Assembly (NCBI GenBank): GCA_903919215.1
Contig: CAIXHI010000259.1
Coordinates: 1 to 5,054 of the forward strand
DNA from: an uncultured Acidimicrobiaceae bacterium
GTDB taxonomy: Bacteria > Actinomycetota > Acidimicrobiia > Acidimicrobiales > Ilumatobacteraceae
Length of the DNA: 5,054 bases
Direction of reading: 5' to 3'
The notes under the pieces were generated by a model. It made no database searches. It was not told where the DNA came from and was given only the letters and a program-made list of their open reading frames with translations. How positions within the stretch are numbered: the first letter of the stretch is position 1; each line of letters begins with the position of its first letter. This document shows positions 1-5,054 of this stretch, piece after piece. Position numbers and translations under genes: made by a program.

Positions 1-344
1 CGCGGGTTGGCGAACACTCGCCCGAACTCGGACAACTGCGCCACACCGATCGTGCCCTCGTGCGCCGCCTCACGAAGCAGTGGCATGGCCGCCATGGCTG
101 CCCCGTTGCGGCTGATGCGCAGCGCCTCGACAGCCGACCAGTTGAACTCGGCCCGGCCCCACGCCGTGACCCGCCGATGCCCATCGGCACGGTGCAAATG
201 CCGCTGCGCCACCACGTGCGTGGCCTCGGCCAACAACGCCTCCGCCTGCCGACGTACCCGCTCGACCTGGGCCAATGCTGCACGCAGGTCGGCCACCGGC
301 AACTCGGCCAGTTCCTCGGCGGTGGGCAGTACCCGGGTGTCCAT
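1..344 (-). CDS. DUF222 / 13E12-repeat family protein (probable HNH endonuclease-type), N-terminal part only
   Basis: The frame from an ATG at 344-342 stays open to the window edge and gives 114 residues of the N-terminus (begins MDTRVLPTAEELAEL). The stretch is Ala/Arg/Glu-rich and probably helical. It ends in the segment GVAQLSEFGRVFANPR, which resembles the DUF222 domain of actinobacterial 13E12-repeat proteins, many of which carry a C-terminal HNH nuclease domain. The HNH part, if present, lies outside the window, so nuclease function is only an inference from the family. No signal peptide or membrane segment is visible. It lies 60 nt downstream of the gmc stop codon on the same strand and is probably not functionally part of that operon. 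There is no Shine-Dalgarno before the ATG. The frame continues upstream to the gmc TAG without a better start, so ATG was chosen. Confidence 0.72.
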   Translation of the reverse strand, partial: MDTRVLPTAEELAELPVADLRAALAQVERVRRQAEALLAEATHVVAQRHLHRADGHRRVTAWGRAEFNWSAVEALRISRNGAAMAAMPLLREAAHEGTIGVAQLSEFGRVFANP

Positions 345-351
345 ACGAACA

Positions 352-357
352 ACAGTA
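352..357 (-). promoter_or_regulatory. Possible -10 element for a leaderless DUF222 transcript
   Basis: The minus strand reads TACTGT here, which fits the actinobacterial TANNNT -10 pattern. It ends 7 nt before the ATG at 344, so transcription could begin at or next to the start codon. That would explain the missing ribosome binding site. No good -35 hexamer sits at the usual distance, and a six-base match can occur by chance. Confidence 0.22.
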
Positions 358-404
358 CGCAGGGGGTGTGACAAGGTTTCCCCGGTCGTTGACGCGCCCG
401 ATTG

Positions 405-2042
405 CTACTTCGCGCGGAAGAAGGGCGTCGGCTCGGGCGCCAGGGGAGTGTTGCCCAGGATCAGGTCGGCGGCCTTCTCGGCCATCATCATCACCGGGGC
501 GTAGATGTTGCCGTTGGTGACGTAGCGCATCGCCGACGCGTCGCACACGCGCACGCCGTCCACACCCCACACCTTCATCGTCAGCGGATCGACCACGCTG
601 TTGTCGTCCTCGGCGCCCATGCGGGCGGTGCACGACGGGTGTAGCGCGGTCTCGCCGTCCTTGCGCACCCAGTCGAGGATCTGCTCGTCGGTCGCGACCT
701 CGGGCCCTGGTGAGATCTCGCCACCGTTGTACTGGGCCATGGCTTCCTGGCGCAGGATGTTGCGGGACACTCGGATGGCTTCCACCCACTCGCGCTGATC
801 CTGTTCGGTGGAGAGGTAGTTGAAGCGCAGCGCGGGCTTCACCTTCGGGTCGGTGCTGACGATCTTCACCGAGCCGCGGGCGTCGCTGTACATCGGGCCG
901 ACGTGTACCTGGTAGCCGTGGCCACCCGCGGGCGCCGAGCCGTCGTAGCGAACGGCGATGGGCAGGAAGTGGAACATCAGGTTCGGGTACGCGACATCGT
1001 CGTTCGAACGGGCAAAGCCGCCCGACTCGAAATGGTTACTGGCCCCTGGACCCTTGCGGAACAGCCATTGCAGGCCGATGAACGGGCGTCGCCAGAACTG
1101 CAGGTTTGGCTGCAACGACACCGGCTGGCTGCAGGCGTGCTGCACATAGACCTCGAGGTGATCCTGCAGGTGCATTCCGACCGCGGGGAGATCGTGCACC
1201 ACCGGGATGCCCAGCGCGCTGAGTTCGGCTGCGTTGCCGATACCCGACAACTGCAGCAGTTGCGGTGTGTTGAACGCACCACCGCACAGCACCACCTCGC
1301 GGGCATGAGCGGTGCGGATCTTGCCGCGCACCTCGTACTGCACGCCGGTGGCTTGTTTGCCCTCGAACAGCACCTTGTGCACCAGTGCGCGTGTGGTGAC
1401 CGTCAGGTTGGAGCGCTTCATCACGGGGTGCAGATAGGCACGCGCTGCAGACAGGCGACGGCCGCGGTGAATGTTGCGGTCGAAGCGCGCGAAGCCCTCT
1501 TGTTGGAACCCGTTGACGTCAGTCGTTCGCGGGTAGCCGGCTTGCTGGGTCGCCTCGAAGAACGCGTCGATCAGTGGGTTGTCGGACGGGCCGCGCTCGA
1601 GCACGAGTGGCCCACTGGCACCGCGCCATTCATCGCCGCCAGCAAGGCAGGTCTCCATCTTCTTGAAGTACGGCAGGCAGTGGGCGTAGTCCCATGTCTC
1701 CATCCCCTTGTCGGCGGCCCAGCGCTCGTAGTCGAGTGGGTTGCCACGCTGGAAGATCATGCCGTTGATGCTGCTGCTGCCGCCCAGCACCTTGCCGCGT
1801 GCGTGGTACACCTTGCGTCCGTTCATGAACGGCTCGGGTTCGCTCTCGTATTTCCAGTCGTAGAACTTGCTGCCGATGGGGAACATCAGCGCCGCCGGCA
1901 TGTGGATGAAGACATCCCACTTGTAGTCGGGGCGACCGGCCTCCAGCACCAGCACGTTGTTGGCGGGATCAGCGCTGAGTCGGTTGGCCAACGCCGAACC
2001 GGCAGAGCCCCCGCCGACGATGATGTAGTCGTACCGTTCCAC
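405..2042 (-). CDS. betA: GMC-family FAD dehydrogenase, choline dehydrogenase (BetA)-like
   Basis: A 545-residue flavoprotein of the glucose-methanol-choline family, close to the usual ~550 of BetA. Visible features are the FAD dinucleotide fold GGGSAGS at residues 10-16 with LEAG at 33-36, GMC signature 1 at 82-105 (RGKVLGGSSSINGM...), and GMC signature 2 at 255-269 (GAFNTPQLLQLSGIG). The C-terminal active site has His468 (in HPSCTARMG) and Asn512 (in TNGNIYAP). Stretches such as EPEPFMNGR, QAGYPRTTDVNGFQQEGF and GASNHFESGGF recall E. coli BetA, which oxidises choline to betaine aldehyde at the membrane side of the respiratory chain. Substrate is inferred, because GMC enzymes diverge easily and no betaine-aldehyde dehydrogenase is in the window. 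The GTG at 2042 was chosen because GGAGA precedes it by 6 nt and the FAD fold starts at once. An ATG at 2156 in the same frame would add 38 atypical residues inside iclR. It is the last gene of the fhs-folD run. Confidence 0.9.
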   Translation of the reverse strand: MERYDYIIVGGGSAGSALANRLSADPANNVLVLEAGRPDYKWDVFIHMPAALMFPIGSKFYDWKYESEPEPFMNGRKVYHARGKVLGGSSSINGMIFQRGNPLDYERWAADKGMETWDYAHCLPYFKKMETCLAGGDEWRGASGPLVLERGPSDNPLIDAFFEATQQAGYPRTTDVNGFQQEGFARFDRNIHRGRRLSAARAYLHPVMKRSNLTVTTRALVHKVLFEGKQATGVQYEVRGKIRTAHAREVVLCGGAFNTPQLLQLSGIGNAAELSALGIPVVHDLPAVGMHLQDHLEVYVQHACSQPVSLQPNLQFWRRPFIGLQWLFRKGPGASNHFESGGFARSNDDVAYPNLMFHFLPIAVRYDGSAPAGGHGYQVHVGPMYSDARGSVKIVSTDPKVKPALRFNYLSTEQDQREWVEAIRVSRNILRQEAMAQYNGGEISPGPEVATDEQILDWVRKDGETALHPSCTARMGAEDDNSVVDPLTMKVWGVDGVRVCDASAMRYVTNGNIYAPVMMMAEKAADLILGNTPLAPEPTPFFRAK

Positions 2043-2048
2043 GTGCTG

Positions 2049-2053
2049 TCTCC
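2049..2053 (-). promoter_or_regulatory. Shine-Dalgarno (GGAGA) deciding the GTG start of the GMC gene
   Basis: The minus strand carries GGAGA six nucleotides before the GTG at 2042-2040, inside the 16-nt gap after the iclR stop codon. It is the clearest ribosome binding site in the window. It sets the start of the dehydrogenase and rules against the longer in-frame ATG version. Confidence 0.75.
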
Positions 2054-2058
2054 AGTGC

Positions 2059-2793
2059 TCAGTCGAGCGTGATCTTCGCAGCGGTGGCCATGAGCAGCTC
2101 GCCGATCTCCTCGGAGTCTCGCGTGCCGGGGAACCGTGAAGCGGGTCCGTACACATGCATGGCGGCGACCACCTTGCCGTTCGGCGTGCAGAGGGCGACG
2201 GCGATGGAGTTCATACCGTCGGAGAACTCCTCAAGCGCCCAGGCATAGCCGAGCCGGCGCACCTCGGCGATTCGCTTGCGCAGCGCAGTCGCCGAGCTGA
2301 TGGTGTGCGACGTGAACTGTTGCATCGGCAGCGCAGCGACGCGGGAAAGCAGCGCATCGTCGTGGGCCAAGACCACGTGACCGGATGGTACGGCGTGCAT
2401 CGGGATGCGAGTACCCGTCCAGTCGCGCACCTGCAGTTCGCTGACGGGCGTGAGTTGGTCGAGGTAGAACATGTCGGTGTCGTCAGGCATGGAGATACCC
2501 GCCGCTTCGCCCAACAGTCGGTTGAGCTCGATGAGGTGGGGTCGGGCCAGCGAGATCAGCGATCTGCCTGGCGACGCCGCTGCCGCTAGCTCGATCATTC
2601 CTGCGCCGATGCGGTACTCGCCGCCAGCCGAGATCTGCTCGACCACGCCAAGATCCTCGAGCGTCGAGAGCATTCGCGACACAGTGCTCTTGGGCAGCGA
2701 CACACGTTCGGAGATTTGCGTGACGCCTGCGGGCCCGCCAGCCAGCGCCTTCAGCACGGCGAAGGCACGCTCGATCGATTGCACGGTGCTCAT
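2059..2793 (-). CDS. IclR-family transcriptional regulator
   Basis: A 244-residue protein with the standard two-part IclR layout and length. An N-terminal winged helix-turn-helix covers residues 1 to about 65 (SIERAFAVLKAL, then ISERVSLPKSTVSRMLSTLEDLGVV with the recognition helix near 34-45, and a wing ending at YRIG). A C-terminal effector-binding domain covers about 75-242 and includes GYAWALEEFSDGMNSIAVAL at 182-201, the conserved small-molecule pocket region. Such proteins bind DNA as dimers or tetramers and respond to catabolic intermediates. The ligand cannot be read from sequence. The ATG at 2793 overlaps the stop of the LDH2 gene (ATGA), so translation is probably coupled. It sits inside the operon rather than divergent from it, so it may autoregulate with the enzymes. 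No operator was recognised, and the operon promoter is outside the window. Confidence 0.93.
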   Translation of the reverse strand: MSTVQSIERAFAVLKALAGGPAGVTQISERVSLPKSTVSRMLSTLEDLGVVEQISAGGEYRIGAGMIELAAAASPGRSLISLARPHLIELNRLLGEAAGISMPDDTDMFYLDQLTPVSELQVRDWTGTRIPMHAVPSGHVVLAHDDALLSRVAALPMQQFTSHTISSATALRKRIAEVRRLGYAWALEEFSDGMNSIAVALCTPNGKVVAAMHVYGPASRFPGTRDSEEIGELLMATAAKITLD

Positions 2794-3806
2794 GCTGGGG
2801 CACCGTGTTCGGCGTACTGGGTGAGGACGGCCATCAGTTGATCCGGAACCTCGACACCGCTCTGGTTTGCATGCGCACGATCGGCATGGCGGCGATCACC
2901 TGGCAACCGCACCGCTGACTCTGCAGCCATCGCCGTAAAGTCCTGCTCGAAGCGTTCGAGGAACGACGGGCCGGCCGTTGCGACGGGGTCGATCGCGATG
3001 ACGATCTGGCCGACGTCGGGTGGGCCCCCAACGCGGCCGCCGAAACCGGACGCCTCGTGCGAGAAGTTCGAGCCGGTCACGCCGCCGGCGAGGACGTCGA
3101 CGAGCAGAGCGAGCGCTGATCCCTTGTGGCCGCCTGACGGCGCCATGGTTCCTGCCAATGCGGCACGGGCATCTGTGGTGGGGTTGCCGTCGGCGTCAAG
3201 CGCCCATCCAAGTGGAATCGGCTCGCCCGCTTCGGCAGCGGCATTGACGGTGACCCACGCAACAGCCGAGGACGACAGGTCGGCAACGACTGGTGGGCCG
3301 TTGGGACGCGGTGCAGCCCACGCAATGGGGTTGGTGCCGAAGAACGGCAGCTTCCCGCCGAACGGTGCCATCGTTGCGGAGGAGTTGGCGAACATCAAGG
3401 CGACGAGCCCTTGGCGAGCCAATCGATCGACGAACCAACCGAGCACACCCGCCGAATACGAGTGGCTGATCGCCAGTACGGCCACACCACATTGGCGAGC
3501 GGCGTCGACGAGAGGAGCCTCACCGGCCTCGTAGGCCGGGTGGCAGAAGCCGAACCCGGCATCGACCATCACCATGGCGGGCCGAGGTGCGCTGACGGTG
3601 GGAACGGCAGTGCCGATCACCTTGCCGCAGACAAGGTGATCGCAGTACGTGGGCAGGTAGGAGAGGCCTACCGAGCGGATGCCCTCGGCCTCGGCATCGC
3701 GGATACTCCGCGCTGTCGGTACGGCCTGCAGCGCTGATGCACCCGAGGCGGTGAGCATGCGAACGCTGATCCGTTCGACCTCGTCGAGGGTCAGCAGGGT
3801 GCTCAT
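2790..3806 (-). CDS. LDH2/malate dehydrogenase-family NAD(P)-dependent oxidoreductase, atypical active site
   Basis: 338 residues, within the usual 330-360 of the LDH2 (malate/L-lactate dehydrogenase type 2, PF02615) family. Members reduce or oxidise 2-keto/2-hydroxy acids, ureidoglycolate, sulfolactate or cyclic imino acids with NAD(P). Family marks are FGTNPIAWAAPR at 156-167, IPLGWALDADGNPTTD near 200-215, a GGHKGSALALLVDVLAG block followed by TGS, and VRLPGDRR towards the C-terminus. The normal SHGxxR motif near residue 45 reads SVGLSY (Val46, Tyr50), and the region matching NxHFG reads HSYSAG at 115-120, with Ser118 in place of the catalytic His. His115 is nearby but appears shifted. It may therefore belong to a distinct subfamily with another substrate, so no specific reaction is claimed. 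It starts 1 nt after the folD stop and its stop overlaps the iclR start, placing it firmly in the operon. Confidence 0.88.
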   Translation of the reverse strand: MSTLLTLDEVERISVRMLTASGASALQAVPTARSIRDAEAEGIRSVGLSYLPTYCDHLVCGKVIGTAVPTVSAPRPAMVMVDAGFGFCHPAYEAGEAPLVDAARQCGVAVLAISHSYSAGVLGWFVDRLARQGLVALMFANSSATMAPFGGKLPFFGTNPIAWAAPRPNGPPVVADLSSSAVAWVTVNAAAEAGEPIPLGWALDADGNPTTDARAALAGTMAPSGGHKGSALALLVDVLAGGVTGSNFSHEASGFGGRVGGPPDVGQIVIAIDPVATAGPSFLERFEQDFTAMAAESAVRLPGDRRHADRAHANQSGVEVPDQLMAVLTQYAEHGAPA

Positions 3807-3807
3807 A

Positions 3808-4710
3808 TCAGCCCGGGAACGCGCCCTGCATACGGGCGGCCGACAAGGTGTTCTCCAGCAGGCAGGCGATGGTCATCGGGCCCGTGCCACGTGGCATTGG
3901 GGTGATCGCTCCAGCGATGGCCTGCACCGCGTCGAAGTCGACATCGCCGACGATGCCCGCCTCAGTGCGCGAGACGCCCACATCGATGACCGCAGCACCC
4001 GGCTTCACATGCGCGGCAGTGATCATGCGTGCTTGGCCGGCGCAGGCGACGATGATGTCGGCCTGGCGGCAGACCTCGATCATGGCCTCCTTGCTCGTGC
4101 GGGAGTGGGCGAGGGTGACCGTGCAGTCGACACCCTTGCGACCGAGCAGGAGTACCTGGGGCAGGCCGGTGAGCGTGCTGCGGCCGATGACCGTGGCGCG
4201 CTTGCCCGATGTGCTGACGCCGTAGCGCTCGAGCAGGCGCATGACACCCAGGGGAGTGCAGCCAACGTGACCCGGCAGCCCGCGCACCAGGCGGCCCATC
4301 GAGCGTTCGGTGAGGCCGTCGACATCCTTCTCCGGCGGGATCAGTGCGAGCACCGGCTCGGGATCCAACCCGGCAGGAAGCGGAAGCTGACACAGGATGC
4401 CGTGCACCTCGGGATCGGCGACGAGTGCTGCGACGGCCGCCTCCACCTCAGCCTGCGTTGCCGTGGCGGGCAGTCCGACATGCTTCGACGTCATCCCTGC
4501 CTCACCGGCCAACTTGCGCTTGCTGGCGACGTAGAGCTGGCTGGGCTTGTCGTCGCCCACGAGGACGGTGGCCAGGCACACGGCGGGGGAGCCCGCCGCG
4601 GCGATGGTGGCGGCCAGGCCGGCGATGATTTCGCCGCGCAAGCGGACGCCGTCCATCAGCACCGCACCGCCGGGGGTGCGCTCGAACTCACCGGTCGGGG
4701 TGATGCTCAC
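3808..4710 (-). CDS. folD: Bifunctional methylenetetrahydrofolate dehydrogenase / methenyltetrahydrofolate cyclohydrolase FolD
   Basis: A 300-residue cytosolic enzyme converting 5,10-methylene-THF to 5,10-methenyl-THF with NAD(P)+ and then to 10-formyl-THF. The catalytic YxxxK pair is Tyr60/Lys64 (SQLYVASKRK). The GILCQLPLP motif is at 104-112, PEKDVDGLT at 126-134, CTPLG at 151-155, and the cofactor loop GRSTLTGLP at 176-184. The C-terminal PROSITE-type loop, normally PGGVGPMT, reads PRGTGPMT at 273-280 (Arg274, Thr276). The GTG at 4710 overlaps the fhs stop as GTGA and was chosen for coupling. It gives about 18 residues before the usual MDGxxL start region, and an ATG at residue 19 is an alternative but has no good ribosome binding site. 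The gene follows fhs, its partner in one-carbon metabolism, and ends 1 nt before the LDH2 gene. Confidence 0.95.
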   Translation of the reverse strand: MSITPTGEFERTPGGAVLMDGVRLRGEIIAGLAATIAAAGSPAVCLATVLVGDDKPSQLYVASKRKLAGEAGMTSKHVGLPATATQAEVEAAVAALVADPEVHGILCQLPLPAGLDPEPVLALIPPEKDVDGLTERSMGRLVRGLPGHVGCTPLGVMRLLERYGVSTSGKRATVIGRSTLTGLPQVLLLGRKGVDCTVTLAHSRTSKEAMIEVCRQADIIVACAGQARMITAAHVKPGAAVIDVGVSRTEAGIVGDVDFDAVQAIAGAITPMPRGTGPMTIACLLENTLSAARMQGAFPG

Positions 4711-5054
4711 GACAAGCCCACGATCTCGCCGTTGTCGTCGAAGTCGATGATGCTGGCGGCTGGGGCGGAGCCAAGACCGGGCATCGTGGTCATGTCGCCG
4801 CAGATGGGGTACACGAAGCCGGCACCGACGCTGGCGCGCACCTCGCGGACGTTCACCGTGTGACCGGTGGGGGCGCCCTTCAGCGACGCATCGGCGCTGA
4901 TGCTGAGGTGGGTCTTGGCGATGCACACCGGAAGGTTGCCGAAGCCGTTGCTCTCGTAGCGGGCCAACTGCGTGTTGGCGGCGGCCGAGTAGGTGACGTT
5001 CGCCGCGCCGTAGATCTTCGTGGCGACCTTCTCGATCTTGGTCTTCAGCGAGTC
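4707..5054 (-). CDS. fhs: Formate-tetrahydrofolate ligase, C-terminal 115 residues (5' end outside window)
   Basis: The frame is open from the window edge to a TGA at 4709-4707. It encodes the end of formate-THF ligase, the ATP-dependent enzyme joining formate and THF into 10-formyl-THF (or running in reverse to release formate and ATP). Recognisable C-terminal blocks are GFGNLPVCIAKTHLSIS, GAPTGHTVNVREVR, ASVGAGFVYPICGDMTTMPGL and the ending NGEIVGLS, all in the usual order and at the usual distance from the stop. The full protein is normally about 550 residues, so roughly four fifths lies beyond position 5054. The P-loop and N-terminal domains cannot be checked here. The stop codon overlaps the folD GTG start by 4 nt, so the two are translationally coupled. 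Confidence 0.95.
   Translation of the reverse strand, partial: DSLKTKIEKVATKIYGAANVTYSAAANTQLARYESNGFGNLPVCIAKTHLSISADASLKGAPTGHTVNVREVRASVGAGFVYPICGDMTTMPGLGSAPAASIIDFDDNGEIVGLS

Noticed and set aside
345..404. Possible terminator after gmc (GGGG...CCCC pairing in the 60-nt gap)
   Set aside because: The stem is only about four pairs with a 13-nt loop and has no U-tract, so it does not support a terminator.
70..789. 239-residue minus-strand frame across the gmc 3' end and the DUF222 start
   Set aside because: It is out of frame with both real genes, Arg/Gly-rich, and shows no family resemblance.
903..2072. 389-residue plus-strand open frame opposite the GMC gene
   Set aside because: It is a GC-rich antisense shadow: the opposite strand encodes a protein with all GMC motifs, and this translation shows no recognisable domain.
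4653..4655. ATG (residue 19 of the called protein) as the folD start
   Set aside because: It aligns with the usual FolD N-terminus and remains possible, but it has no ribosome binding site, whereas the GTG overlapping the fhs stop fits the coupling pattern seen elsewhere in the operon.
3679..4863. 394-residue plus-strand open frame opposite folD and the end of fhs
   Set aside because: Low-complexity His/Asp/Gly/Arg-rich translation with no domain, spanning two well-supported genes on the other strand.

Overview
The window is GC-rich, gene-dense DNA with all recognisable genes on the minus strand. High G+C, frequent GTG starts, overlapping start/stop codons and the beginning of a DUF222 (13E12-repeat type) gene suggest an actinomycete-type bacterium (Actinomycetota). 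Assignment to a class such as Acidimicrobiia would be a guess.

In the direction of transcription (from 5054 towards 1) there is a compact run of five genes: the 3' end of fhs (formate-tetrahydrofolate ligase, 4707-5054, cut by the window edge), folD (methylene-THF dehydrogenase/cyclohydrolase, 3808-4710), a malate/L-lactate dehydrogenase-type (LDH2) oxidoreductase (2790-3806), an IclR-family regulator (2059-2793), and a BetA-like GMC flavoprotein dehydrogenase (405-2042). The junctions are a 4-nt GTGA overlap, a 1-nt gap, a 4-nt ATGA overlap and a 16-nt gap with a clear Shine-Dalgarno. This is strong evidence for one operon whose promoter lies beyond the right edge. After a 60-nt intergenic stretch, a separate DUF222/HNH-type gene begins (1-344) and runs off the left edge.

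Fhs and FolD together interconvert formate, 10-formyl-, 5,10-methenyl- and 5,10-methylene-THF. The GMC protein resembles choline dehydrogenase. A reasonable but unproven reading is a catabolic operon for choline or a related methylated compound, where oxidation and later demethylation load one-carbon units on THF for FolD and Fhs to handle. The embedded IclR protein would be the local regulator. The role of the LDH2 enzyme is open.

The main points of interest are sequence departures in two of the enzymes. The LDH2 protein lacks the usual SHGxxR and NxHFG-type catalytic residues, with Val46, Tyr50 and Ser118 at those places. FolD carries PRGTGPMT instead of the near-invariant PGGVGPMT loop. 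No mobile element, CRISPR array, RNA gene or convincing terminator was seen.
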